Shown here one piece after another: positions 24,185-33,421 of a stretch of 53,680 nucleotides of DNA; within the stretch, counting starts at the first letter, position 1; every line of letters begins with the position of its first letter. A program made the translations under genes and the position numbers. Source of the DNA: Boseongicola sp. (GTDB lineage Bacteria; Pseudomonadota; Alphaproteobacteria; Rhodobacterales; Rhodobacteraceae); the NCBI GenBank assembly GCA_028824715.1, contig JAPPCV010000171.1:1-53680 (forward strand), given 5' to 3'. The notes below the pieces were generated by a model. That model searched no databases. It worked only from the letters and a program-made list of their open reading frames with translations, and was not told the origin of the DNA.

Positions 24185-26272
24185 CTATGAGTTGGGCCCG
24201 GGGCGGCTCTCAGGAAGGTTCTCATTGCGTAGTCCGTGCAGGACAAGGGCTTCGGCGTGATGGCAGGCCACCAAATGCCCTCTCAGGTTGCGCATTTCAG
24301 GCACTTCATGCGTGCAAGCGTCGGTCGCGTAAGCGCAGCGTTCCGCAAAGACGCAGCCCCGTGGAAGGCTCGAGGGATCCGGCGGATCGCCGGGCAAACG
24401 CAAGTGACTGTCCTGATCGGCTCGACCTGGCGTCAGCACTGCGCTCAGGAGCGCCTCGGAGTAGGGGTGTCGAGGGCAGTCCAGAATCTCGTCCGTATCC
24501 GCCAGTTCGACAATCCGGCCAGCATACATCACCGCTACCCTGTGAGCGAGGCTCGCCACCACGTTCAAGTCATGCGAGATGAAGATGTAGCTCAACCCGA
24601 GACTGGACTGAAGGTCGCGCAACAGGTTCAGCACTTGCGCCTGTACCGACACGTCAAGCGCGGAAACCGGCTCATCCGCAATGATGACCTTCGGGTCGGG
24701 GGCAAGTGCTCGCGCCACGCCAATCCGCTGACGCTGCCCTCCCGAAAACGCATGGGGGTAACGGCCTGACATCTCCGGGTCCAGCCCCACCAGGCGGAAC
24801 AGTTCGTGCACCTTCGTCACCAGGTCCGGTTCGGGAGGTGGTCCGCCCGGGCGTTGACGTAACGGCTCGGCCACAATGTCGAAGGCGGTCATGCGCGGGT
24901 TCAACGAGGAGAACGGATCCTGAAACACCATCCGGATCGATTGTCGAACATTGCGCCATTCAGCGGCAGAAAGATCGGTGATGTCCCTGTCCAGCCCATC
25001 GGTCGCGAACATCACCTGGCCGTGCGTTGCCTCATGGAGGCCGACAATGGTCTGTCCCAAGGTGGTCTTTCCGGAGCCGGATTCGCCGACGATCGCCAGG
25101 GTTTCGCCCTGCCGCAGTTCAAGGGAGATGTCCTGCACTGCCTTGATCTCGCGCACCCGTTGCCCGAACAGTCCTTCCCGCTTCTCGAATGTCTTGCTGA
25201 CAGAACGCAGGTCCAGAATCCTCTCGCCGAATCGCTGCGACTCTCTCGTCTTGGTCCTTTCGGGCCGCTCCGGTTGCAATGACAGGTCGAACATGGACGC
25301 GGCGTCTCCGAAGGCATGGCAGCGAACATGCGCTCCACCGGAACGCACAAGCTCGGGTCTTTGCACGTCACAGAGACCGGGCCTGGCAAATGCGCAGCGT
25401 GGTGCAAAGGCGCACCCTGCCGGACGCTCTTCCAAGGTAGGTACCGTTCCCTGGATCGTCGCCTGGCGGTATTGGCCGCGCCCTGGCAGTGACGCCAGGA
25501 GCGCCCGGGTGTAGGGGTGCCTCGGTGTCGTCAGCACGTCCGCCTTTGTACCGTGCTCGACGACCTCGCCCAGATACATCACCACCACCTCATCGGCCAT
25601 GCGGGACACGACCCCTAAGTCATGTGTAATGAACAGGATCGACATGCCCTGGCTTTGTTGCAGTTCCTGCAGGAGATCGAGGATCACGGCCTGGGTCGTG
25701 ACATCAAGCGCCGTCGTCGGTTCGTCGGCGATCAGAAGCGATGGGTGCGGACCCAGGGCCATTGCGATCATCACGCGCTGCTGCTGCCCGCCTGACAGTT
25801 CGAACGTGTACGCATCAAGGCGTTGCGCCGGATTGGGCATGCCGACGGCATGCAGGAGGTCGAGCGCGCGCTCGCGCGCCTGTTTCCTTGTCACGTCCTG
25901 GTGTCGGCGGACCGCTTCCATTATCTGGTTGCCGACCGTGTAGAAGCTTGACAACGCGGTGAGGGGTTCCTGGTAGATCAACCCTATGCGTCCACCCCGA
26001 ATGTCGCGCAGGACGGGACTCTTCTCGGACGTTCCTGCCAGGTTCACGCCCTCGAACAGGACTTGTCCGCTGTCGATGGTCGCGTTCGTGTCGAGAATGC
26101 GCAGAATGCTGCGCGCGGTCAGAGACTTGCCGCAACCCGACTCTCCTACGATTGCGACCGTCTTTGCATGCGGCAGATCGAATCCGACATCCCGGAGCGC
26201 TATGCTTCGGCGACGCCTGTCCCTGAATGAGACGGTCAGCCCCTGCAGCGAAAGGAGTGCGTCAGTTCGCAT
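24185..26272 (-). CDS. Fused double ABC ATP-binding protein (OppD-OppF type)
   Basis: This 695-residue protein carries two complete ATPase domains. The N-terminal half has GESGCGKS, LIYQEPLTALSSF, LSGGQQQRVMIAMAL, LLIADEPTTALD and ITHDLGVV. The C-terminal half has GESGSGKTTLGQ, VFQDPFSSLNPRM, FSGGQRQRIGVARAL, VIIADEPVSALD and ISHDLNVV. Each is followed by the Cys-containing oligopeptide-ABC tail (GCAFAPRCAFARPGLC, GCVFAERCAYATDAC). The ATG at 26272 overlaps the upstream permease stop by 11 bases. This GsiA-like fusion powers the importer formed with the two permeases and the binding protein upstream. It is intact. Confidence 0.92.
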   Translation of the reverse strand: MRTDALLSLQGLTVSFRDRRRRSIALRDVGFDLPHAKTVAIVGESGCGKSLTARSILRILDTNATIDSGQVLFEGVNLAGTSEKSPVLRDIRGGRIGLIYQEPLTALSSFYTVGNQIMEAVRRHQDVTRKQARERALDLLHAVGMPNPAQRLDAYTFELSGGQQQRVMIAMALGPHPSLLIADEPTTALDVTTQAVILDLLQELQQSQGMSILFITHDLGVVSRMADEVVVMYLGEVVEHGTKADVLTTPRHPYTRALLASLPGRGQYRQATIQGTVPTLEERPAGCAFAPRCAFARPGLCDVQRPELVRSGGAHVRCHAFGDAASMFDLSLQPERPERTKTRESQRFGERILDLRSVSKTFEKREGLFGQRVREIKAVQDISLELRQGETLAIVGESGSGKTTLGQTIVGLHEATHGQVMFATDGLDRDITDLSAAEWRNVRQSIRMVFQDPFSSLNPRMTAFDIVAEPLRQRPGGPPPEPDLVTKVHELFRLVGLDPEMSGRYPHAFSGGQRQRIGVARALAPDPKVIIADEPVSALDVSVQAQVLNLLRDLQSSLGLSYIFISHDLNVVASLAHRVAVMYAGRIVELADTDEILDCPRHPYSEALLSAVLTPGRADQDSHLRLPGDPPDPSSLPRGCVFAERCAYATDACTHEVPEMRNLRGHLVACHHAEALVLHGLRNENLPESRPGPNS

Positions 26273-27356
26273 AAGGGTCCGCCGCGTCTCGAAGCCCGTC
26301 GCCAAGGAAATTGAGCGACAGGACGGCCACAACGACCGCGGCACCCGGCAGGAACAGCCACGGAGCGGTGGCTATCGATCTCAGGTTCTGCGCTTCCTGC
26401 AGCAGCACGCCCCAGCTGACAACCGGCGGCCGCAGTCCGATTCCCAGGAAACTCAGCGACGTTTCCGCTATGATCATTCCCGGAATTGCCAGCGTTACCA
26501 CGGCAATGATGTGCGACAGGAAGTTGGGCACCATGTGCCGCCGGATGATCCGTACCGGCCGGTTGCCGTCGAGGAGCGCCGCCTTGACGAAGTTCTCGTC
26601 CTTCAGCGCCATGAATCGCCCGCGCACCACCCGCGCGAGCCCGGTCCAGCCGATGATCGAAAGGATCGCCGTGATGAAGAAATAGGTCCTGATCGGTGGC
26701 GTGGTGGGCGGGATGGCGGCGGCAAGCCCGATCCAGAGCGGGATGGAAGGCAGGGACTGCAGAAACTCGATCAACCGCTGGATCGCCAGATCGACGATGC
26801 CGCCGAAATAGCCCGAGACGCCACCTATCGCAATGCCGAGAACGAGGCTGATTCCGACACCCACCAGTCCAATCGTCATCGAGACACGCGTCGCGTGGAT
26901 CGTGCGGCTGAGAACGTCGCGTCCCAACCGGTCCGCCCCAAGGAAATACACCCGTTCGCCGGGGTCCTTCGGGCCGACGAAATGAAGGTTCGCCGGGACG
27001 AGTCCCCAGAACCTGTAGCTGTCGCCGCGCACCAGGAAACCGAGCTCGATCACTCTTTCAGGGTCTTCCTCGAAGACTCGCTGGCCCGTGTTGTAGTCCG
27101 TCGTGGAGCGCAGGCCGAAAACATGAGGCTGAATCCGTCGGCCGTCCGGGCCATCGAGAATCCAACGCACGTTCTGGGGCGGCGCATAAACGTCCCTGGC
27201 CTGGTAAGTGTTCGGAGCATGCGGTGCGAGGAATTCCACGAAAGCGGCCACCAGATAGATCAGGAGCGTCATGACGCCGCCGAAGATTCCCAGGCGATGG
27301 CGCAGGAATCGGCGGATCACGAGCTGGGAGTGACTCAGGTGCGCGGCGTATGTCAT
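26262..27356 (-). CDS. ABC transporter permease (OppC/DppC type)
   Basis: This is a permease of about 364 residues with an N-terminal span (LGIFGGVMTLLIYLVAAFVE), a long periplasmic insert (about residues 50-140) typical of the YejE-like group, then five spans and the EAA loop FVKAALLDGNRPVRIIRRHM. It starts at the ATG at 27356, which overlaps the preceding stop by one base (TGATG) and has AGGAG eight bases upstream; a GTG one codon earlier is also in frame. It is co-translated with the OppB-like permease. The long insert suits large or unusual substrates rather than dipeptides. Confidence 0.92.
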   Translation of the reverse strand: MTYAAHLSHSQLVIRRFLRHRLGIFGGVMTLLIYLVAAFVEFLAPHAPNTYQARDVYAPPQNVRWILDGPDGRRIQPHVFGLRSTTDYNTGQRVFEEDPERVIELGFLVRGDSYRFWGLVPANLHFVGPKDPGERVYFLGADRLGRDVLSRTIHATRVSMTIGLVGVGISLVLGIAIGGVSGYFGGIVDLAIQRLIEFLQSLPSIPLWIGLAAAIPPTTPPIRTYFFITAILSIIGWTGLARVVRGRFMALKDENFVKAALLDGNRPVRIIRRHMVPNFLSHIIAVVTLAIPGMIIAETSLSFLGIGLRPPVVSWGVLLQEAQNLRSIATAPWLFLPGAAVVVAVLSLNFLGDGLRDAADPYAN

Positions 27357-28363
27357 CACATCATCTCCTGGCTTGCCGCTTGGCGCCGGATCTTCGGATC
27401 AAGCAGCATCAGGAGCAGGTCCGAAACGAGCGTTCCAAGTACCGCCAGGAAGCTCAGGAACATGATCAGAGTCGATGCCAGGTAGAGGTCTTCTTCCTTC
27501 AGTGCTTCAAGCAGCAAGGGGCCCGTTGTCTGAAGGCCGAGCACAACGGCCACAATGGTCTCGCCGGAGACGATCTTGACGAACAAGTCGTTCAATTCCG
27601 ACACGAACGGGTTCAGCGAATGGCGCACCGGATACTTGAGCAACAGGTGAGTCTCGCCAAGGCCCTTGGCGCGGGCCGTCAGGACGTACGGGCGATGCAG
27701 CTCGTCGAGCAGGTTGGCGCGGATCTTGCGGATGATTTCGGCGGTTCCTGCGGTGCCCAGCACGATCACCGGGATCCAAAGATGCGAAAGCAGGTCCGCG
27801 AACCGGGCCAATGTCCATGGCGCATTCACGTATTCCGGCGAGAACAGGCCGCCAACGCTCTGTCCGAAATAGCGGAACGAAATGTAAAGCAGAACCAGCG
27901 CCAGCAGGAAATTCGGAATGGCCAGGCCGATGAAGCCCAGGAAAGTGAAGACATAGTCGCCCAGCGAATACTTTCGCACCGCCGCATAGATTCCGACCGG
28001 GATTGCCACGATCCAGACAAAGAGCAACGTGACGACCGACAGGAGAGCCGTCAGGCCCAGACGCTGGCCGATCAGTTCGGAGACGGGCAGGTCCCAGCCG
28101 AACGAGTAGCCGAAGTCCCCGCGAAGCAGGATGTTGCGGACCCATACGAAATACTGCTCTACGGCGCTTCGGTCCAATCCGTAGTTGCGGCGCAGGTCCT
28201 CGATTTCATGAGGCTCCAGGTTTTCGCCGTACTGGTTGGCCTCCTGCACCAGCCTGTCGACGAAATCTCCCGGCGGCAGGATGATGATGAAGAATGAAAT
28301 GACGGAAATCGCAACGACGGTAAGCAGCATCAGGACAAGACGGCGAGCTAGGAAGCGGGCCAC
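27356..28363 (-). CDS. ABC transporter permease (OppB/DppB type)
   Basis: From the GTG at 28363 this encodes 335 residues (MARFLARRLVLMLLTVVAIS...). The GTG has GAGGAG eight bases upstream, a better start than the in-frame upstream ATG at 28414. It has six spans, the PPGDFVDRL segment following the first span as in OppB proteins, and the loop YVLTARAKGLGETHLLLKYP. It forms the heterodimeric channel with the adjacent OppC-type permease. It follows the binding-protein gene by 65 bases. Confidence 0.92.
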   Translation of the reverse strand: MARFLARRLVLMLLTVVAISVISFFIIILPPGDFVDRLVQEANQYGENLEPHEIEDLRRNYGLDRSAVEQYFVWVRNILLRGDFGYSFGWDLPVSELIGQRLGLTALLSVVTLLFVWIVAIPVGIYAAVRKYSLGDYVFTFLGFIGLAIPNFLLALVLLYISFRYFGQSVGGLFSPEYVNAPWTLARFADLLSHLWIPVIVLGTAGTAEIIRKIRANLLDELHRPYVLTARAKGLGETHLLLKYPVRHSLNPFVSELNDLFVKIVSGETIVAVVLGLQTTGPLLLEALKEEDLYLASTLIMFLSFLAVLGTLVSDLLLMLLDPKIRRQAASQEMM

Positions 28364-28428
28364 GTTCTGTCTCCTCGGCTGCTTTGCGGAAAGGGCGCGT
28401 GCGCCCTTTCCCAAGTCTTGCTTGCAGC

Positions 28429-30360
28429 TTACTGGCTCGACGGCTCAATGTAGAAGGTCGAGAAGTTGGCTGGTGAAATGCCCGGGTAGAGCCATCCTTC
28501 CAGCAGTGGCTCCGGGACATTGCGCAGGCGATTGTTGACGGCGCGGTAGTTGCCCATCGGCAGCGTGATGCCAATCTGCACGAACTCGTCGGCGGCAATT
28601 TGCACCAACTCGTTCCACGCCTCCATTTGTGCGTCGCCAAAGAACGTCGGGATCGCGTCCTGAAGTTCCCATGCACGCACGTAGTTCGCCGGCGGTTCCA
28701 CGCCTTCCGATCCGCCTGAATCGTACCACTTTTCCCATGCCTCGGTCCAGGTCTTCTCGCGAGGCATCATCTCGCGAGCGGCCAGCATGGGCAGGCGACC
28801 GGAGCCGTTCTCGGCCAGCCACAGGAAGATGTCACGATCAGGATCGTTGCGTCGGGCAATCGAAACTGCATCGGAGACAAAGTTGAGAACGACGTCCACG
28901 CCAACCGCTTCCCAGTAACCCTCGATCAGTTCCATCATGTCGCCCCAGTCCGACTTGAACTCGGTATTGACGTCAACGACCACGGTGAACCGTTCGCCGT
29001 TGTCCGGACGCAGGCGAAATCCGTCGTCGTCCTTGTTCGGCAGCACCATGTCCAGGTGCGAATTGGCCAGGTCAGCATCATGTTCGGTATACTGGGTTGC
29101 CAGCTGCTCGTTGTAGAGCGGAGACTCCGGGCGCGGCGCGATCTGGTGGGGTATGCCTTGACCCAGGAAGATCACGTCGATCAGCTCCTGGCGATTGATC
29201 GCGTGCGACAGGCCGATGCGGAAGTTCTTGTCGGAATAGATCTCTTCCTTCACCGGGTCCGACGGATAATGCAGCGGGAAGCGGAGGTCAGCCACGTTCA
29301 TGTCCGCGGAATTTGCCGTCACGAAGCGGTAGTTGCCCTGTTCCATGTTCTGGAACATCACGCCCCTGTTGGCCGGAGTGGAGATGTTCACGCGCGAGAT
29401 GTCGACCTCGCCCGAGAGCGTCTTGGCAAGTTGAACCTCAGGATCCGAAACCAGCACCCAGGCGCGTTCGTCGATATAGGGCAGCTGGTTGCAGGCCGTG
29501 TCGACCTTGAAGTAGTACGGGTTGCGCTGGAAGGTGAAGCGCTCCTTGCCAAGGAACGGCTCGGTCGGGACCCATGCCTGGACGAACGGCCGTGCCGGGT
29601 TGTTGTATTCCGACTGCTTGCCGTATGACCCCACGTTTGCGGCCCACCACTGGGTGTAGTCGTCGGCGTTGGCGGCCGCCATGAGTTCGGCGACGCCGTC
29701 TGGATTCAGCGACTTGATGAACTGCCGGTGGTGGTGTTCGGCGAACTGAACGACGCGCACGCCATACGAGGTCGACAGGTTCTCAAGAAAGAGGCCGTTC
29801 GGCTTCGACCATTTGAACTCGACGGCGTAGTCGTCAATCTTCGTCACGGTCGCCGGCTCGCCGTCGACGATGAAGAAGCCGCGCGGGCTCGACTGGATGT
29901 CGGTGTTGGTTTCGACATGCTCCCACCAGAAGACGATGTCGTCGGCAGTGAAGTCTTCGCCATCCGACCATTTCATGCCTTCACGCAGATGGAAGGTGTA
30001 GGCGGTCGCGTCGTCAGAGACATCCCAGCCCTTTGCGACGTTCGGCAGCACTTCGCCGCCGTCCACCGACCACCGCACGAGCGACTCGTAGCCGAAGTGA
30101 CGAAACTCGGCCAGGCGGTTGCCACCTGTGGTGTCGACCATTGTGCCGCCATAGATGCCGATCTGCTCGGCCGGTTCGACAATCAATGGTTCGGCCGGCA
30201 GACGTTCGCTGACGGGAGGAAGACCACCGGCCGCAACGATTTCTGCCAGCATTGGCGATTCGCCGTATTCGGAGCAGGTCTGGGCAATCGCGGCGGACGT
30301 CAGGCCGAAGCCAATGGCGGCACAGCCTGCTGCCGTGCGGAATAGGCGCTTTTTCATCAT
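28429..30360 (-). CDS. ABC transporter substrate-binding protein, family 5
   Basis: This 643-residue periplasmic binding protein has a signal peptide (MMKKRLFRTAAGCAAIGFGL, cleavage near AIAQ-TC). Family hallmarks include YTFHLREGMKWSDGEDFTAD, FQRNPYYFKVD and LSHAINRQELIDVIFLGQG. It is about 100 residues longer than classical OppA/DppA, as seen in binding proteins for opines, oligosaccharides and other non-peptide ligands. AGAGGGG precedes the ATG at 30360. It heads the transporter operon, and a 16-bp dyad lies about 50 bases upstream. Ligand unknown; the neighbours suggest a glycan or phosphodiester conjugate rather than a peptide. Confidence 0.92.
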   Translation of the reverse strand: MMKKRLFRTAAGCAAIGFGLTSAAIAQTCSEYGESPMLAEIVAAGGLPPVSERLPAEPLIVEPAEQIGIYGGTMVDTTGGNRLAEFRHFGYESLVRWSVDGGEVLPNVAKGWDVSDDATAYTFHLREGMKWSDGEDFTADDIVFWWEHVETNTDIQSSPRGFFIVDGEPATVTKIDDYAVEFKWSKPNGLFLENLSTSYGVRVVQFAEHHHRQFIKSLNPDGVAELMAAANADDYTQWWAANVGSYGKQSEYNNPARPFVQAWVPTEPFLGKERFTFQRNPYYFKVDTACNQLPYIDERAWVLVSDPEVQLAKTLSGEVDISRVNISTPANRGVMFQNMEQGNYRFVTANSADMNVADLRFPLHYPSDPVKEEIYSDKNFRIGLSHAINRQELIDVIFLGQGIPHQIAPRPESPLYNEQLATQYTEHDADLANSHLDMVLPNKDDDGFRLRPDNGERFTVVVDVNTEFKSDWGDMMELIEGYWEAVGVDVVLNFVSDAVSIARRNDPDRDIFLWLAENGSGRLPMLAAREMMPREKTWTEAWEKWYDSGGSEGVEPPANYVRAWELQDAIPTFFGDAQMEAWNELVQIAADEFVQIGITLPMGNYRAVNNRLRNVPEPLLEGWLYPGISPANFSTFYIEPSSQ

Positions 30361-30409
30361 TTGGATCCCCTCTGTTTTTTGGTCTTCGAAAGATGCAACT
30401 CCGGCAAGT

Positions 30410-30425
30410 CTACACGCGCGTGCAG
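30410..30425. promoter_or_regulatory. Candidate LacI-family operator (site 1)
   Basis: CTACACGCGCGTGCAG pairs with itself except at one position in each arm. A closely related 16-mer occurs at 32777-32792. This one lies between the binding-protein gene and the LacI gene, the natural position for transporter control by that regulator. Confidence 0.55.
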
Positions 30426-30503
30426 AACAGGTCAACTCTGGTGACACGGCGCTGCAAACGCGGGGCGAATTGGTGGCGGACGCCAGGCAGCGTGCCGATC
30501 GGT

Positions 30504-31553
30504 CTATGTTTCGCGGCGGCCTATTGTTCCGCGCAAGACCAGCTCCGCCACCATTGTTCGTGGCTCGAACTTCCTGTTTTGCGGGTCCAGCCGCCTCTCG
30601 AGAATCGCGGTGACCTCCGCGGCCATGCTGTCGATGTCCTGGCGGATGGTTGACAGGTTGTAGATCGGCCAGCTTGCCATGAATACGTCGTCGAACCCGG
30701 CAATTGACACATCCTCAGGGACGCGGTGCCGGGTCTTGAGCCGAAGGTAGTCCATGACGGCAAAGGCCATCACGTCATTGGCGCAGAAGATCGCGTCAGG
30801 CAGGTTCTCGCCTGCCACAAGGGCAGGGGCCGCCTTGAAGGCCTGATCGTAGGAGAATTCGCCACTCGCCTCGACGGCAAGGTGCATTCCCCTGCGCGCG
30901 ATCTCCAGGGCAAGCGCATCCCGGCGAATCTTCGAAGAGACTGACGACGATCGACCGGCCATGAATCCGATCGAGCGATGCCCGGTTTCCCAAAGGTATT
31001 TCACCAGCTCCGCAATGCCCGCTGCGTCATTTGCTGCAATGCTGTCAACATCAGCACGTGTTCGTTCGAAATTGAGCATGATCGGACGCACGTACGGCAC
31101 CGCGTGCCGGGCAACGTCGACCGACACCGAATCCGACATGACGATCAATCCCTCGACAGGGAATGTCAGATGTCTCTTCAGCGAGAATGCGCCATCATCC
31201 GTTGGAGACAGGTTCAGCACCACGGGAAGGCGTCCGGATTCCTGAAGCGACCGGACAAGTGCTGAGTGGAAGCTCGGTCCCCTGATCGCATCGACCTGAT
31301 TGAGGACGAGAACGACTATGTTGGATCTGCCCTTGGCCAAGCCGCTTGCCAGGCTGTCGGGGCTGTAGTTCAATTCGGCAGCCGCCTTCATGACCTTGGC
31401 CTTCGTTTCGGCAGCGATGTAGGCGGTCTGCGAGAACGCGCGTGACACCGCCGAGCGCGACACGCCGGCCAGCTCCGCCACATCGCTCGCACGGGCACGC
31501 TTTCCCGTAACCGATCCTGATTCTCCCGTTGCCGATCTCAATGACGTTGACAT
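30504..31553 (-). CDS. LacI-family transcriptional regulator
   Basis: This is 349 residues from the ATG at 31553, which has GAGG about eight bases upstream. The N-terminal HTH is ARASDVAELAGVSRSAVSRA with the hinge helix YSPDSLASGLAKGRSNIV; the periplasmic-binding-like sensor domain ends with PEDVSIAGFDDV and STIRQDIDSMA. It lies between the PhyH gene and the transporter genes and is the only regulator in the catabolic cluster, so it is the likely pathway repressor. Longer in-frame extension to 31688 overlaps the PhyH gene and is not needed. Two matching dyads nearby are its candidate operators. Confidence 0.93.
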   Translation of the reverse strand: MSTSLRSATGESGSVTGKRARASDVAELAGVSRSAVSRAFSQTAYIAAETKAKVMKAAAELNYSPDSLASGLAKGRSNIVVLVLNQVDAIRGPSFHSALVRSLQESGRLPVVLNLSPTDDGAFSLKRHLTFPVEGLIVMSDSVSVDVARHAVPYVRPIMLNFERTRADVDSIAANDAAGIAELVKYLWETGHRSIGFMAGRSSSVSSKIRRDALALEIARRGMHLAVEASGEFSYDQAFKAAPALVAGENLPDAIFCANDVMAFAVMDYLRLKTRHRVPEDVSIAGFDDVFMASWPIYNLSTIRQDIDSMAAEVTAILERRLDPQNRKFEPRTMVAELVLRGTIGRRET

Positions 31554-31612
31554 TCGCACTACCTCAATCAAGCCGTTCCCAAACCGCCGCGTGTGCGGTT
31601 GCCGAACCTTGT

Positions 31613-32482
31613 TCAAGCCGGCTCGTTTTCCAGTCGGGACAGGAAATGGTGAACCGAGAATTCCTCGTCTCCGCTCAACAGCCTCCAAAGCCGGGTCCGC
31701 TGGATGACGTCAAGATGTGCGCTCCGGATGTCTGCCCAAGGATGAAAGAACGACAGCTGCCCCTGAACGTCGTGCTTGCACGTCGCCGGCGAATGCAGCG
31801 GCTTTGGCGCGCGGGCCCTGGCAGCGTCGTAGCCTGACATGTCCCAATGGCCGGTCTGCGACCCGGTCGGATTCAGGCGCAGCTTGTACATGGCGCGCAC
31901 GCTGTCGCTCGCGTTGCGCCGTCCGGCATGCCAGAGATTGTGATGCAGGATCAGGACGGTTCCGGCAGGACCGGTCAACTGAACCTGGCCCGCCAGGTTC
32001 TGATACCGGGCAATGCTGGTCTCCCCGACCTTGCGCGTGTGGCTTCCGGGGATGACCAGCGTTCCGCCCATCTCCCGCGTCACGTTCTGCGGATAGATCA
32101 TGACCTGGATGTCGAATGCGGCGTCCCGGGCATCAATCATTGCATCGCAATGCAGGTGTTGAGAAGCTGCCTGATCGGGCCCGCGGATATGCATGACATG
32201 GTGATCGACCTTGCATCCTGGCCCGAGAAGCGAGTGGATCGCCCCGGCGAGTTCCGGAAGGGAGACAACGCGGGAAAGGACATCGTTGTCGTCAAATGCA
32301 TCGGTGAGCGGAGTGCCCCACGGCACGACAGGCAACCGCGCCCGGCCGCATCTGTCGTCCGGGCAGTCCGCCACGTAGGCGGCAAGAAAGGCGTCGCAAA
32401 GATCCTCGGGCAACAGGCCTTCCAGCTTGAGAAACCCGTCCCGCACGAATCGAATCATTTCGCCGACGCCAAGTCGCTTCAT
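31613..32482 (-). CDS. Phytanoyl-CoA dioxygenase (PhyH) family protein
   Basis: This 289-residue Fe(II)/2-oxoglutarate oxygenase has the facial triad HLHCDAM (HxD) near residue 110 and the distal His in ILHHNLWHAGRRN. YPQNVTREMGGTLVIPGSHT and the DSVRAMYKLRLNP segment (2-oxoglutarate-binding Arg candidates) are typical. The ATG overlaps the stop of the upstream 90-residue gene as ATGA. In the cluster it could hydroxylate or oxidatively trim a substrate-derived moiety. Substrates of bacterial PhyH proteins are diverse and cannot be read from sequence. Confidence 0.9.
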   Translation of the reverse strand: MKRLGVGEMIRFVRDGFLKLEGLLPEDLCDAFLAAYVADCPDDRCGRARLPVVPWGTPLTDAFDDNDVLSRVVSLPELAGAIHSLLGPGCKVDHHVMHIRGPDQAASQHLHCDAMIDARDAAFDIQVMIYPQNVTREMGGTLVIPGSHTRKVGETSIARYQNLAGQVQLTGPAGTVLILHHNLWHAGRRNASDSVRAMYKLRLNPTGSQTGHWDMSGYDAARARAPKPLHSPATCKHDVQGQLSFFHPWADIRSAHLDVIQRTRLWRLLSGDEEFSVHHFLSRLENEPA

Positions 32483-32751
32483 CTCGGAGCCTCCACGATT
32501 TTCTCCATGATGACTTCGAAGGATTGCCAGCCGGGCTGGTAGCTCAGTTCGCCAGGTCGCGGCTCGAGAGCGGAGAACTGGATCGTGCGCCAGCCGTCGC
32601 GCAATGCATCCAGACCCGTGGCGTAGGGCGGCTCGTCCTCGTCACCAGAAACAGGCGGTGCGGTCGTGTCGCCGTCATATCGCGTCCAACCGACAACGCG
32701 GGAATCGAGCGCGGAGTTCTGGAGATACAGGATGAGCAGTTTCTGACGCAA
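32479..32751 (-). CDS. Conserved 90-residue hypothetical protein
   Basis: A TTG at 32751 follows AAGGAGG at five bases, a near-perfect ribosome site that fixes the start. The protein (MRQKLLILYLQNSALDSRVV, then WTRYDGDT, DEDEPPYATGLDALRDGWRT, QFSALEPRPG, FEVIMEKIVE) is small, acidic and aromatic-rich, and its last codons overlap the PhyH start as ATGA. I recall similar small proteins with a DEPPYATG-ALRDGW core in bacterial carbohydrate operons, but no function is known to me. It lies just downstream of candidate LacI operator 2, so it and PhyH probably form a regulated transcript. Confidence 0.78.
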   Translation of the reverse strand: MRQKLLILYLQNSALDSRVVGWTRYDGDTTAPPVSGDEDEPPYATGLDALRDGWRTIQFSALEPRPGELSYQPGWQSFEVIMEKIVEAPR

Positions 32752-32776
32752 TTGGACCTCCTTGATCACGTAGAAT

Positions 32777-32792
32777 CTGCAAGCGTGTGCAG
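32777..32792. promoter_or_regulatory. Candidate LacI-family operator (site 2)
   Basis: CTGCAAGCGTGTGCAG has the outer dyad CTGCA...TGCAG and shares the consensus CTRCANGCGNGTGCAG with site 1 at 30410. It lies 26 bases upstream of the TTG start of the 90-residue protein. Confidence 0.55.
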
Positions 32793-33421
32793 AGCAAGTA
32801 CACCACGAGATTGCGCATTGCAAGAGCAAGTGTCCAAAGTACGGCGCGGGTCTCGGATGTGAACCGGTCCAATGGCGCGACAGTCTGGATGAGACTTCTG
32901 TAATCGAGACTGTCGCGCCTATGGCGAGGCTTGGGAAGAGGCGCGCCACGACCCCGTTGGCCCGGTGCCTTGACATGGTGCTTCCCGGGATGTGGCTGGA
33001 CGGGACGGGGCGCCGGCGCGCCCGCGAGCACAGCCGACGCCGCCAGATCCGGCTTGAGCCTGGTTGCAACGGATCCGCAGTCCGTGACGAAGGTGGAAGG
33101 AGCGGGCATTGCTTCCTGAAAGGCGGTCCCGTCACGGACGTCCCTTCGCATGCTCAGCGGGTCAGAAGTCATCGAGCGAGGTGGCCGTGGGCAAGTAGGG
33201 CGCGGATTCCTGTCGCGTGCCTGCCGTCGGCTCCGTGGCCATTCCCGTGCAGGGACCGCCGTCGCCAGGCCCCGACTCCTGGCGGCGGACGTGACGTGGG
33301 CCTTTCCGGGAACATCGATGCGAAACCTTGACCCGTCTTCGAACGCGCGATTTGCGAGACCTGCTCGTTTCAAGGGCTTGCCGGGCATGAATGAAGCCTT
33401 GTCACTGCACTTGGGCGGCAA
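32793..33421. other. Unassigned, probably decayed IS200/IS605 interior
   Basis: No frame on either strand shows a recognisable domain. Because a TnpB-type C-terminal tail and end hairpin follow at 33422-33540 on the plus strand, this stretch is plausibly the eroded body of that element. Confidence 0.4.

Noticed and set aside
25986-27485. A 499-codon plus-strand open frame
   Set aside because: It crosses two genes on the opposite strand (ATPase and permease) and has the Arg/Asp/Gln-rich composition of antisense frames.
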